From Ctenosaura bakeri (taxonomy: Eukaryota; Chordata; Lepidosauria; Squamata; Iguanidae), in contig CAOLHI010000149.1 in the NCBI GenBank assembly GCA_948474755.1, forward strand, positions 620,001 through 684,000: a DNA stretch of 64,000 nucleotides, written 5' to 3'. Under the pieces are notes generated by a model, which made no database searches, was not told the origin of the DNA, and was given only the letters and a program-made list of their open reading frames with translations. A program made the position numbers and the translations under genes. Position 1 is the stretch's first letter; each line of letters begins with the position of its first letter. Of this stretch, positions 32,698 to 44,330 are shown piece by piece.

Positions 32698-33929
32698 GTA
32701 CACCTAGGATGCACTACAAGGAAATGTATTTGTATTGGTGCTCCTTGTTATTCATGAACTATCTACAATCTTTTTTTTTTTTTAACAGACCTTCATTCTT
32801 GGATTGTCCCCAGATATACTGGCTATGAAGCACAAAGGCTGAAAATGTATGATGCCAAGAGCTTGATTTTTCAAAGCAGCTATTAATTTCCTAGGTGGTC
32901 TCTTTTCAAGTTCATGAGCCCAAGTCACATTTCTAGTTAGCTAGCTATAGCTTTAAACCATTTTTGGTGTCCAAATGCTGAAAGAAAGCTTCCTCAAGGA
33001 AGATACGTTAGCAAAAGCCCATTCCCCAATTCTCAACCCTGGTAGATCACAGATCCTTGATGTTACACTCTCCAAAGAGGAATCCATCAAACAAAGCAGG
33101 GGAGAAAAAGCAGTCTCCAGATGCTTTAGGAGATGCTGTCTAAGGCACACACCTGTTTTTCAGTGATCACAGCTGTCATGCAGGCTGTCAGAAATGTTCT
33201 GGGTATGGAGAAAAAAAAATGACAGCTCCTGCTGATGCAGATTGACCAGCACTCAAGTTATCATATCAGGAAACATGAAAAAATCATGGCAGACAGGGAT
33301 AACTGGGATGCTGCCATGCAATGAACTGATGTGAGGGCAGAGCCTCATTAAGCCCATGTGGATGCTTAGGCAGTAGTTATCTCCAATGGCTTCCTTCATA
33401 GAGCTTTCTTTTCAATCCTGTCCATTACAGAGAGACAATTGGAACTTAAATTTATCAACAGGGCTGGCCCTATTGTTAAGCAGTGTAGGATGATGGACTC
33501 AGACAACAAATTATAGGTCACATGGAGGGTGCTGCAGTGACAACCTTTAAGCAGCTGCTTAAACTGGGTGTTCTAGATAAATAGTTAGTCTTTGATCTTC
33601 CAGTTGTTTTGAACTTCAACTCCCAGAAGCCTGACTCAGTATGGTCTGGAAACTGAAGTCTAAAACATCAAGAAGATCACAAGACGGGAATCATTATTCC
33701 ATTGCTGTTGCTGTTGTTAATTAGAATGAATTGTGTATCAGTTACTTAGCTGAATATTTTCAGCTAAGTAACCTCTCCTGGCCCATCATCCTCCCCTAAA
33801 CCTGATGGAAATGTCCTGCTCCTGTTTGCACCAGAATGGATCTCCTTCTTGTCATGCAGCTGATGCCCAGTGAAGTAGGTTTAGTTGAGGGGAAGTTATG
33901 ATTGTGGGAATAGTGTCAAAAAGATGACA
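32698..33929. other. Unannotated stretch
   Basis: A short palindromic MITE-like piece lies at 33600-33680 (ttgaacttcaactcccagaa facing gtctggaaactgaagtctaa). No gene is recognised. Confidence 0.4.
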
Positions 33930-34122
33930 GTTGTTGTGTGCCTTCAAATCATTTCTGACTTATGACCACCCTGAGGTGACCTTATCATGGGATTTTCTGG
34001 GGCTGAGTGTGTGTTACACACCCAAAGTCACCCTGGGGGTTTCCATGACTAAGCAGGGAATCAAACCCATGTCTCCAGGGTCATAGTCCAAAGCTCAAAC
34101 TACTACACCACTTTGGCTCTCC
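33930..34122 (-). mobile_element. Sauria-type SINE
   Basis: Antisense: tail gttgttgtgtgccttcaaat, body ggggctgagtgtgtgttaca, head ctacaccactttggctctcc. Same internally deleted type as the copy at 1104. Confidence 0.8.
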
Positions 34123-34330
34123 CTGTTTGAGTAGCAACTGTGAATATGGAACAATTACCTGTATGTACTTATCCATAACTATTTTATATTCATGATCAAT
34201 ACTTGCCACGATCATAATCCTACCCCAGCCTACTTTACTGGGCATCAGAATGCATGAGGTGAAAGAGGTCCATTCTGCATCAAGTTTGACATGGTTGCAC
34301 CAGCAGAGGTGTGGTTTTGGGTAGTAGTAG

Positions 34331-35199
34331 TGTTATCACGGTTATGATATGTCTGGTGAGAGCACTAGATATCCTTTCTGATATCAAATAATTTGGCCTT
34401 TGCTTGACCTCTCTCTGTCACCCTACTCCACGTGTTTGCAGAAGTCCACCAGACAAGCACGAATTGGGCACGGCCGTTAATGGTTGTACATTCCAAAACC
34501 TCATTCAGGCAGGCAACTTAAGCCTCTCCGTTGCTTTAGGGAAAAACCTCCCTGCAAACTGGCTCTGCTCAGCTCAGATTTACACAAAGCCACGCAGTCA
34601 AGAGTCAAGCTATTCCTTTATATCGGGCCATTAGTGAACTGGCCACGCTATTGTCTCAAGAGCTAAACCAATCATGCTAAACTTGACCTTTTCCAACTCC
34701 AACTCCAAATTTCCTTTGTTCTCACCGAGCATGACATAGCCTGTAGGTAAAACTCCACCCTATAAAAGGTCCCCACTTTTGGGATGTCTTTGGACTACTT
34801 TGGACTTCCATCCCGCCTTGCTGCTGGTTGTCTAAGGAGCTCCCCTCAGCCAGCCACGCTGAGCTTTTTTCCCTGGAACCCCATCTTTCTCTCCAGGACT
34901 ACGAGACAAGGTGTTGTATTATTCATCCCTAAACTCTCCATTTCGGCTTCCAAGTTAGCTAGTGTGTGTGTTGTTTTTATTTGCTGTTTATCTTTCAATA
35001 AAACTGTTATTTTTGTTACTTTTAAACTTGCTTGCCTGCTCTCTGACCTGAAACTGTAGACATAGGGTTAAAAGATCCTTGCTAAAGTTACCCTGCCTCT
35101 TGTTTAGCTGAGAGAGTGCTCAAGCTAAGTTCCCCCAACTTGTGTTTTTATTTGGTAATTTGGGTGCCCCTCCTGGGACCCTCAACACACAGGGTAACA
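34331..35199 (+). mobile_element. Solo LTR A (869 bp) with 4-bp target duplication
   Basis: Begins TGTTATCACGG and ends GGGTAACA, so it has TG...CA termini within a short inverted repeat (TGTTA/TAACA). GTAG flanks both ends (34327-34330 and 35200-35203). A TATA box (TATAAAAGG) is at 34761-34769 and a polyadenylation signal AATAAA at 34997-35002, about 235 bp apart, as expected of U3-R-U5. No internal region or second LTR is adjacent, so this is a recombined solo LTR. A 4-bp duplication fits gammaretrovirus-like (ERV1) or some Gypsy elements; I cannot decide which. No viral gene is present. Confidence 0.85.
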
Positions 35200-35209
35200 G
35201 TAGTTAGTA

Positions 35210-35700
35210 GTAATAATGATAATTAAATAATAACAACAACAGTAATAATACAGACCAAAAGCATATTAAACAATATAACAACTTTTTAAAAATATGATTT
35301 AAAAGGAATGAAAGCAGTATAAGACAATTTAAAACCATACATATGGGTTGAATTGAATTGAATTGAGATTGAATGAAATCTCTCAGGCCACAGAGTCTTT
35401 ACTAAACAAGCATATTTTACTTGGGTCCAGAATGAAGCTGGACTTGGTGCCCGCAAGTCCTGTAAGGAAGATATTCTACCACTAGGGTGCCACAAAAATG
35501 AAGGGCCTCTCCCTCACTCACCAACCCTATCTTAACCCCACAGGATAACAATGAAAAGCCCCCCAGACCTCAGTGCTTGGGAAGATGTGTGTACTTAGAG
35601 GTACTCCAAATATCAAGGCTTCAAGCCATTTAGGACTTTTGATGTCATCACTAGCACCTTGCATTCTGACAGGAAGATAAGAAGAACATCTGAAAACCCA
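35210..35700 (-). pseudogene. L2-like LINE remnant, antisense, without intact frame
   Basis: On the minus strand, 35610-35690 gives the diverged 'ttcctgtcagaatgcaaggt ... gccttgatatttgg' region that corresponds to the FKVL...K.LHG block. The 35280-35340 part is an AT-rich LINE tail. Strongly decayed. Confidence 0.5.
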
Positions 35701-35834
35701 AAAAGTCTCTGACAGTCAGAGCAGACAATATTGACTTAGACGGAGCAATCATCTGGCTTGATATAAGACAGCTTCATACATTCCAAGCCATCATAGATAA
35801 GCAGAACCTCCACTTTCCATGGCAGCCTACTTTT

Positions 35835-36035
35835 ACATGCCAGATTTTGGAAAAAGGCAATGGGGAGGTCCATGGCTTTTATGCCATATTTGTGAAGCTC
35901 TCAGTGCTGTAGGCTGTACTTCAGAGGAAGGAGCTGACAAAGCCATCTCCGAATATTTCTTATCTAAGAAAACCCTATGAATTTCATGGAGTGACTGTAA
36001 GTCAAAAGGTGACTTAAGACACATATGCACATACA
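35835..36035 (+). mobile_element. SINE of a different Bov-B-tailed subfamily
   Basis: The block cttcagaggaaggagctgac, tatctaagaaaaccctatga, ttcatggagtgactgtaagt and gtgacttaagacacat matches the tail half of a tRNA-derived squamate SINE that differs from the other copies here (it has 'gaatttcatgg' before the tail). The head is degraded. Confidence 0.55.
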
Positions 36036-36040
36036 GTTGG

Positions 36041-37182
36041 AAACAGCATGTGAAAAACAGTTTGTCTGATTTGGCAGTGCTTTTCCAATGTCCTTAAGTA
36101 CATAGGTTTTCTAGTAGCAGTATTTGGCACTGATTTCTAAAAGGATCTGGTTCCAATGCACACAGCTTTCAGATCTATAAAAAGGAATTGTGAATAAAGT
36201 AATTGCAAACTGACAGCACGTTTACTTGCTGATATTTTACATCTACTGTTAAGCTACTTGTCTGGGTTCCCAGTGGAAGACAGAGTTCAGCTGGGGCTGT
36301 ACACTTGTTTGAGTGGTTAAATCTCTGAATTTATAGTAATTCTTCCTCATTTTGGACATGATACTGCAATATTTCCATGCAACTGGAAGAAACTGCCTTT
36401 CAACACAACTTGGACAACCCAGAAGCAAAACGGGAATAGACAGGGATTACCAGCTGGTACATCTGTTTCCAGAGGGAATAGTATATATGGGGTTTAGCAT
36501 CAGATTTGAAATAATTAGTCTCCTTCAGCATATAGTTTCCCACTCCCAAGAGTGTTGGCTCAGCTGTCTGTCATTCACAGGTAGGAGCAATGGGTTTGTT
36601 CCATTAGTCTCAACAGGGGGGCAGGGTAATAAATTAACAATGGACAACACAGTCAATCAACCTGGATGAGGAAGAAAGTTAATTGTCTGTAATTGTCTAT
36701 AACTTCATTGTTAATGGGCTTTATGACCTTGGACAATTTCAGCTAGGGTGGGAGCAGAGATGGCTGGATGCATGAAGAGCAGTGGAGCCAAGACAGTTGG
36801 AATTACAAGATGTAGTGCAAAGGTTAGAGATTGGGGTGGTTAAACTCTAATTTGTGGACCACATGTGGCCCCAGCTTCTTTTCGTGGTCCCCAAAACTAC
36901 CCAGACATCCCCAAGACCCAAATACCTCAGTTTTATTTTTTTTCCCTGGAGTGAATTTTGGCACAAATGCCACAGCAAACTATTGCAAAACCATTGAAAG
37001 ATCTATTGCAAAATCCTGTGGTTTTGCTCTCACCACTGCTAACCCTATTTCTCAAAATATTACCAACAACAAAATTCTAAGAAAATTGGCTCAAAAATCA
37101 ACTAAAAACAAAACAAGAAGTGATGTCACATCTCTTCTGGTTTCAGTGCAGCAGCACAGCATCTGGGGGTTCAGAAGTGTGT
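36041..37182. other. Unannotated stretch
   Basis: At 36832-36910 a hAT-like left end is suggested (ggggtggttaaactctaatt, then gtggaccacatgtggcccca). No right end was found before the L1 insertion. Nothing else recognised. Confidence 0.35.
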
Positions 37183-37198
37183 GAAAAATGGCATTCAC
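37183..37198 (+). repeat. L1 target-site duplication, left copy
   Basis: GAAAAATGGCATTCAC, repeated exactly at 38161-38176. It frames the L1 between them. Confidence 0.9.
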
Positions 37199-38160
37199 TG
37201 GATCAAAAATTGTATGGATTTGAGAGAAGAGAAAATGAATTAGATCTATTGATGAAGGGAGATCAAAAGAAGAGAATCTCCAAACTCTATAAATTACTGT
37301 TGAAAAAGAAATGGAAACAGAGGTAGTTAAAGACTCAAGGATAAAATGGGCTCAGAATGTGGGACATCCAATTGAACTATAAGTTTGGGAGAGAACATGG
37401 AAAACTGATATAAAATTTACCCCAAATTTAAATTTAAGAGAAAATTTTTATAAAATGTTCCATAGAGGGTTTATGACCTCAATAAGATTACAGAAGATAA
37501 CTAAATCTGGGTCAGGGAAGTGCTAGAAATGTGATGAAAAGATTGGAACCTTTTTTCATATGTGGTGAACTTGTAGAAGGGCAAAAATTTTTTGGGAGGG
37601 GGTACATGATGAAATTCAAAGAATTTGCAAATTGAACTTTGAAATGATACCGGAATTCTATTTGTTAAATATGTTAGGACAACATAGACAGATAAGAAGT
37701 CACCAGAAGATATTGTTATATTTGATAACAGCAGTGAGGTGGTTGTATGCGCAACATCGGAAAGAAAACAGAGATATAAATTTAGAAGAGTGGAAACTAA
37801 AAGTTATGGAGATGGTAGAGATAGAAAAATTAGCATTTTCTTTGAGAAATAAACCTATATAGAATTTTGAAAAAGAATGGAAAGGAGTATTGGATTGGAT
37901 AAAGATATAAATTTATAAGATGTATAAGAAATGGAACAAGATACAATGTAATTGTCTTTTCCTTTGTTAATGAAAATGTAATCGCTCTTCTTTTATGTGA
38001 ACACAGACACTAAACAGCTTCAACCGGAGAACATAAGCGCGGGGGTGGGGGGGTGGGGGGTGAGTGGGATACATTTAACAGTGATGTAAGTCACTTGTTT
38101 TTCTTTTTTTCTTTTTGTAATTAAATTTTAATAAAAATATTTAAAAAAAGAAAAGAAAAA
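37199..38160 (+). pseudogene. 5'-truncated L1 LINE, ORF2 C-terminus and 3' UTR
   Basis: The insert carries the end of L1 ORF2. KRISKLYKLLLKK opens it, and a zinc-knuckle-like CX2C-X8-HX4C motif lies at 37521-37574. NFEMIPEFYLLNMLG and YLITAVRWLYAQHR follow, up to 37862. One frameshift is near 37320, an in-frame stop is near 37378, and two further stops fall inside the cysteine motif (37524-37526 TAG, 37566-37568 TGA), both at positions where TGG (Trp) is expected. The 3' UTR has a G-rich tract (38039-38064) and an A-rich end. Endonuclease and catalytic domains are missing. The perfect 16-bp duplication shows a target-primed insertion. Confidence 0.9.
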
Positions 38161-38176
38161 GAAAAATGGCATTCAC
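38161..38176 (+). repeat. L1 target-site duplication, right copy
   Basis: Exact match to 37183-37198, directly after the A-rich tail. Confidence 0.9.
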
Positions 38177-40813
38177 ATGGTTCAGTTATAGATCAATGGG
38201 AAACCTTCCTATCCGGCTAGTTTTGTCCCTGCCAACCCAGTGTAACAGCAATCAATTTTTAAAATCTCTTAAATTTACAATAAACTATTCCTGAGGTATT
38301 TTTTTAAATGGATTGATTAGATAGGTAGGTAACACAACCATTCAGACTAGTAGCTGTATATTAATTGTTTCATCCCTTCCCACCTCCTTCTTGGCCTGCA
38401 AACACCAATATGAATAAAAATACCTTCTAAAATTATACAAACCCAGTGTCTAATGAGTTCCCAGAGGAGGAGGACTCCAAAGCTAGGAAGCAGACAGCAA
38501 GGACATTGCTTTGCAGACTTGCTCTGGAAATGAGACTATCTGCTTGAAATGGTGTCGCATGTTGATTTTAAAAATCGTATGAAGCAGAAAGGTATGGAGA
38601 CCAGTCTTTCTGATGAGATGTGCCCAAGCTACTTAGGACTTTCTGAGTCTTCATCAAACTTTTTTCCCCCAAAGTATCATTATATCTTTCTTACGTAGAT
38701 TCCTACCTCATTATGATATAGAGGTGACTCTGGGTCCTCACCTTGTTCTGATCTGGAGATAACCCTGTGCCAGTGGAGGACAAAGTTTGGCAGATTTCAC
38801 CAGACTGGTAAATATCCTAGTACAGTCTTGAAAATGGACTGCATGTACGCCATCTGAGGGTACTTAGTGTACCTAATTACTGAGAGGCCACTAAATGATA
38901 CATGGGGTGGGGGTGGTGGACCAGGGGACACTTAGCTATGTGGCTTACGTAACTAAGTAGAACATATAGAATTCCCACCCAAATATTTATCTAACCTAGT
39001 CCTCTTTCCCCTATGGACAGAAAGATGTTCTTAGGAAGCCTATAAGCTGGGCGTAAAGGCAACACTCCTTCCTTGCAGTTTTTCCTCAATAACTAACATT
39101 AAGTAGTAATAGAGAGTTGAAGGTGGATGTTGTGGAGTGGTATGGGACGTATGTAATATTTGAAGCAAAGACCTTAATGTGAATTTTCTCTTTGAATCTG
39201 AGAAGGGGTTCTATCGATGCTGGTGTTACTTCTGCTAGATGGTGACATGATGACTCAGTGCCACCTGACAATCATTTGGGAAGCTGCCTGATGTCTACTG
39301 TGAAGAAGACATTAGAATACTTAGGAGAAAGAGTCAGAAAGGAAAGACATGTTGTAGGTGGCCACATGAGTTTACACAGGGATTGAGAGGAGTTCCCTCT
39401 GCATAAGTAAAGAGGACAGATCGACCCTGGAAGATTAAAAAAAAAACAACCTAAAAAATAAAAACAACCTCTGTCTTCTTTAAAATAGGGCACATGAAAA
39501 TTTGCACAGGATGAGCAGACAGGCTACTCATCACATCCCATTTCCTATTTCTGACAGCTTTCACCCAACAAGTCGTCTTTAATGCCTTAGAGAATGCTCC
39601 TGAGAAGGTGAAAGCCACATAATCCCATCTCATTTTAAAGATGTGGCTGAGCAGCACTTTCATTTATGATGGGGGGAAAAAAAGCTAGCGAGACAACTTG
39701 TTGCCCAACTGCAGCAGTCAGCTAACTCCCTTCTAGCATGAAATCTGATTATTCTTATCTCATCATGGCTCATGAGCTAATTAGTTAGAGAGTCATTAGT
39801 TAATGCTTTCATGGAGCTTTGACAGAGAAGTTCAAGATACGGTTAGACCATTTTTTAAAAAAAAGAAAATATGAATACACATCTCAAATTATACCCCAAG
39901 TTAAGGTGACACATCCCAAATTAGGGGTCTAGGGTCTTGAATTTCATTCCAGACTAGCTGAGAGCAAAAAAGTGTGGGCAAATAAATAATAAATGTCATT
40001 AACTGTCATAAAAATGTCTAACCTTTTTGATAGACCCATCCATTACGATTGCCTTCAGTCTTTACAGATGACCTCCTTTGGGAGCAAGTTTCACAGTTTG
40101 CTTTTGTTGTGTTTTATTTGTTCTATGCTTTCATTCTAACTCCAGGAATATTACTGAGTGATGGCAACAATTGCTTATCTTTTTATAGGATGGTGTTACA
40201 ACTGAATGGAATCCCAGGAGAGGCTGAAAATTTTCTGATAGTTGCAGTCAATAAATGAATGGGCTCTAGAATCCAATATTCCACTCCACTGCTGGAAAAG
40301 CAAACATTTCCCTTAGAACTAGATTTGCAGCCTTATTGCTTGCACATATTACATTTGCAGAGAACAAGCAAAATACTACTCCACTGTTGCACAAAATGCC
40401 TTTACTATGTAAGCATGGAAAGTACTCTTTTGTTAGTCTGGAGACCTTTTCATGATTTTTCCCCATTTCTCCCACTAAAATTGTTAATTGCTTTATCTCA
40501 TGAATTGCCACTTTTCCTGTTTAACCTATATTTCATAATCAATTGCACGCTCCATCCCTTGTAGACATTCTTAGAAGGAGCTATCCAAGGTGCTGAAACT
40601 TGGAGGGTTCCTGTAAAATATTGACTAATACACAGAAGTGATTTAGTGGGCCATCAGCCACAACTGATGTGTAGCTTTGAAAGTCAGTCTTTGTGCATGA
40701 TCACCAGGGACTTGAGGACTTGCATTAGAATGCACGTTGGGATCTTGCAGAGTGACTTGCTATGAACTGGGAGAGACAGGCTCCCTACGCAGGCCAAAAG
40801 GTGATAAGGGTAT
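38177..40813. other. Low-repeat stretch with candidate conserved non-coding block
   Basis: No gene or transposon recognised. The block 39480-39840 contains gagctaattagttag and gtcattagttaatgc, and is repeat-free. Confidence 0.4.
39480..39840. promoter_or_regulatory. Candidate conserved enhancer-like block (hypothesis)
   Basis: Repeat-free block with clustered homeodomain-type cores (ctaattagttag at about 39777-39788, cattagttaatg at about 39793-39804), a GATA core (cttatctc) and caagtcgtctttaatg. No coding potential. Function inferred only. Confidence 0.28.
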
Positions 40814-41172
40814 TGTAATGTCCTATCTTGACCTAATTCAATAACAAGGCTTCATGGATGAGACCTGAAAGGTTTTATTAGAAATTAGAGATTCAGCATA
40901 CAGATAACGTTTTGCCAGAATTGAGGCTGCAATACAAGTTTCCATTGTAAGAACTTTTCACACTCCTCTCAACACTCTCCCATTCACATTCCATCACACA
41001 CAACACCAGATTGTACTCGTCTGTTGAGATGACCTTGGTTCTCATGCTCCAGCCAGACTCCCCCTCTCATTACCTGAGCATCAAGGTGATCACAGCAATA
41101 TAGCCACAGCACAGCTAAGCATGCCTAGTATGGCAAAGGAGCCTAACTTAGTGGCCCTTTAACAGCTGCCCA
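40814..41172 (-). mobile_element. Solo LTR C (copy 1, 359 bp) with GTAT target duplication
   Basis: On the minus strand it begins TGGGCAGCTG and ends CATTACA (TG...CA). GTAT flanks both ends exactly (40810-40813 and 41173-41176). An antisense polyadenylation signal (AATAAAACC on the minus strand) is at about 40872-40880, roughly 60 bases from the LTR 3' end, which suits R-U5. No internal sequence is present. Related sequence at 42511-42750. Confidence 0.75.
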
Positions 41173-41176
41173 GTAT

Positions 41177-42185
41177 AAGATCATGCCAGTGGAAGGTAGC
41201 AGAATGCCACTGCATTGACCCAGCTGGCCATTTTTTTTTTTTAAAGAAATAATCTGGGCATCTGACTTTTCTCAGTGAAGAAAACAATCGTCACATCTTG
41301 AGAAACTCAATTTTTAAACTACAGCTCTCAGAATCGCCAGCCAGAACAGCCATGGTCAGGCCCATGAAAAATTGTAGCCCTTGAAAAGTTGTTCCCAAGC
41401 TCTGGCAATGATTTTGTTTCACTTCAGGTCAAGGCACTAACTTCAGGCTTCTGGGACTGGAAAAACTTGAGGTATCTAGGACTCAAAAAACACTCTTACA
41501 GTGGTAGCTTCAACAACAGAGGTGCCTAGTGATTCCCAAATCAACAAGGGAAAAGGAAATCTGATCTGTGTTTTCATTTGAACTTTAAAGAAACTATGCA
41601 AGCTGTCAGGCAATAACAAGTCTGGCATTTTGAATAGTTCCTTTTAAAGTCTGAACTATAAGCCAGAGTGCATTTACCACCCTACCAACATGGGAGCCTT
41701 TAGTCAACACTGATCAACAGTAACTGAGTCATCATGTTAAAAGTGATGAGATAATGAAGGATGACATTCAATGAGTATTCATACCAGGGATAGGATAGGA
41801 AAAATTGTCAGTCTAGGTTTCTCTGGGGTTTTTAAACTTCACATTTTTCTAACTCAGGTATGACGAGCTCTGCAACTTACTGGTAAATTCTTCCAAAAGA
41901 AAAGCCAAATTAAATTGTCTGCCATTTGCCCTGCCAAAATCCAATATCCACCACAGTTCCCAGAATGAAGAAGATCCACAAAGAGACTTTCTGAATTAAA
42001 GTAGCAACCCCAATTTAGAACTAAAATAGCACAGACAATTTTTTTTGTCCGAATCAGTTTCTGCACCATGTAACAAAATTGTCATTTGCAAACAACAGTT
42101 CAGCTTGAAGTAAGCATATCCAATAAGCCAGGCAATTTCCCACTGTCCTAATTTTCTATAGAGCAGACAGAAACGCATAATTCGT
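41177..42185. other. Unannotated stretch
   Basis: A short palindromic MITE-like piece at 41315-41395 (actacagctctcagaatcgc facing aaaattgtagcccttgaaaa). Otherwise nothing recognised. Confidence 0.4.
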
Positions 42186-42300
42186 TTGGTGAAACAGCTT
42201 CAATGTCCACCAGTCTGTTTCTGGGTACAGTTCAAAGTACTGGTTACAAAGCACTGTATGGCTTGGGTCCAAACTAGCCAAAAGACTTTTACAGACATAA
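42186..42300 (+). pseudogene. L2-like LINE fragment (reverse-transcriptase C-terminal region)
   Basis: The text 'ccaccagtctgtttctgggt', 'acagttcaaagtactggtta' and 'gcactgtatggcttgggtcc' matches the region encoding the L2 LHWLPV...FKVLV.KALHGLG block. Only about 115 bp remain. Confidence 0.6.
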
Positions 42301-42510
42301 CTTTGTCAGTTAACAAAGCCTCTGACAAAGAAGCTCATTTTTACAAAGACTTTTTGTGGGAACCCAGCCCAGTTTTCCCCTTTCCCCCTTCTGTTTAGCT
42401 GGAAGATTGGCATTGGAAAGATGGTGAAAGAGGGTTGGAGAAAGACCAGTGTTGGCTCACGGCAGAGTTTCAGTGGTAAACAATGCAATAAAGCTTGGCC
42501 TATGAAGTAA

Positions 42511-42750
42511 TGTGATTCTGGCCTAGGCGATCCGGCTGTAGCTGTGTGAGCTTACGTACGACAGGCAAGGTAAACAGTTGCCTCAATAACCAGGCTTCCT
42601 GGATGAGGTCAGAAAGGTTTTATTAGAGATTAGGTTCAGCGCACAGACCAATGTTTTTGCCAGAACTGAGACTGCAATACAAGCTTCAATTTTAGGAACC
42701 CCTCACACACCCTCAACACTCTCTGTTCACAGAATGACTTACTGAGCATG
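42511..42750 (-). mobile_element. LTR C relative (copy 2)
   Basis: Shares about 130 bp with 40840-40980: ataaccaggcttcctggatg versus ataacaaggcttcatggatg, aaaggttttattagagatta (antisense AATAAAA signal), and ctgcaatacaagcttc versus ctgcaatacaagtttc. The ends are uncertain. Confidence 0.55.
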
Positions 42751-43124
42751 TATGAAAAGCAAAACAGAAAGTGGAAAGCACATTAGCCTGCCTCACCATT
42801 TACCCTGACCTTTTGAAAAAGCATAGATCTCTAAGTTTTACCACCAAAATGGAAATCATAAAAAAACAAGTGGAGCCCTATTGAAGTTCAGTGTAATGAG
42901 GACTCACGTGAATCATTCACATGTACTTCCTATTAAATCATTCAGACATACCCCTAAAGCCTATGTATGAAAAAGTAGTATGCCAAGAAGAAATCTAAGC
43001 TACAACATCCCTCCCTGATATACAATTTTCTATGTGAAGTACTGATTTTTATGCAAAAGATCATATTATCACATGAAATTCCATCCATCAGTCTAATCTG
43101 AACACCTCTGGGAAAACTAGCTGT

Positions 43125-43690
43125 AGAATAGGAAAGGGTAAACTATGGCCTGTCGGCCTCATGTAGCCCGAGGCTATTTTTGAGGGGTCCAAATTGCCTC
43201 ATGCCCTGTGATGCCTACTGCTGGAGAAAAAATCTGAAAAACACTTGCTGGCATCCTGTTAGGCAGTTACAGTACCATAAGCTATGCTTATGTCCTCATA
43301 ACTTCATTTATGATTATAGCACTATTAGATGCATGACTGCACATGCATCTAAAACTCACCATAAAAGTCATGCAGCCATATGAAGTGAAGAATTTTGTGG
43401 CACTGACAAGTGGGGTGCTAAAGGATGATGCACTCAGCCTCATTCCACCAGCAAGTTGTGGCATGACAAGGAGTTGCTACTGGACCCCCTGGGTACCCTG
43501 CTTCTTTTTGTTGCTCTGCGGCTTGCTGGTGGAAGGGGCTGGACACATCATTCTTCAGCACGCTGCTCACCAGCACCACATCACTCCTCTGCTCAGTACA
43601 GCTGCTTGGCTATTAAGGCGGGTCTTGAGGGGGTCAGATTGGGAGATGGAGAATAACTATAAGCTGCAGAATCTTGGCCATAGATGATTA
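43125..43690 (+). repeat. Old interspersed repeat R (copy 2)
   Basis: Left part (aaagggtaaactatggcctg, catgtagcccgaggc) resembles a hAT terminus. The body 43230-43640 is collinear with 11171-11760. Two open frames overlap here but neither has a recognisable domain. Confidence 0.5.
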
Positions 43691-44130
43691 TTTTAATTTG
43701 GGGGGGGAGCAGTGCATGTTTAAATTTAACAGATCCTTTAAACTTTAAACGGATCCTGAAAATATGCCATGTACATGTCATTGTCACCTTCAACAACAAG
43801 AACAAAGGGAATGCATCACCAAAAAAGAAGACACAAGATTAGCATGAAATATGCACGAAATATTCCAAGAAGAATAAAGCTCTGTGGAAGGGCCATAAAT
43901 TACTAGCAGAGAACACACTTTGCATGCAAAAAGTCTCTGGCTTAATCCCCGGTATCTTCAGGTACAGATGAGGTATGTGTGAGGGAACACTGGAGAGCTT
44001 CTTCCCTGCCATATCAACAATAAATAACCAATAAATAAATAAATAGTAGGCTAGATGGGACCAGCCGTCTGCCTCAGCAAGGTGATCCCACATTCTCATG
44101 ACTGCTAGGTGGCATAAGACCATGTTACCT
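43691..44130. other. Unannotated stretch
   Basis: A small SINE-like trace may exist at 43920-44120 (ggcttaatccccggtatctt, agatgggaccagccgtctgc), without recognisable ends. Confidence 0.3.
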
Positions 44131-44330
44131 CTGACAGCACACAGTTATAATGCCATGATTATACTTGTATTGCTGTGGATTGATCCTATGGAATCCTGAG
44201 ATTTATAGTTTTGGAAGGAATATTTAGAATTCTCAGGCAGGAACTTCTAGTGCCTTCTTGGACTACAAACCCCAGAACTGCACAGGATGCAACCATGACA
44301 GTTATATTATTGTAGTGAGAAGGGGCTCCT
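44131..44330. mobile_element. Foldback MITE, diverged relative of family F
   Basis: Arms 'cctatggaatcctgagattt' and 'ctacaaaccccagaactgca' face each other around 'agaattctcaggcaggaact'. Outer parts (cacagttataatgcc and atgacagttatattattgta) are inverted. The termini are too degraded to classify. Confidence 0.55.

Noticed and set aside
36831..37184. 117-codon open frame (plus) upstream of the L1
   Set aside because: No L1 or other domain. It overlaps a hAT-like left end and the pre-insertion flank.
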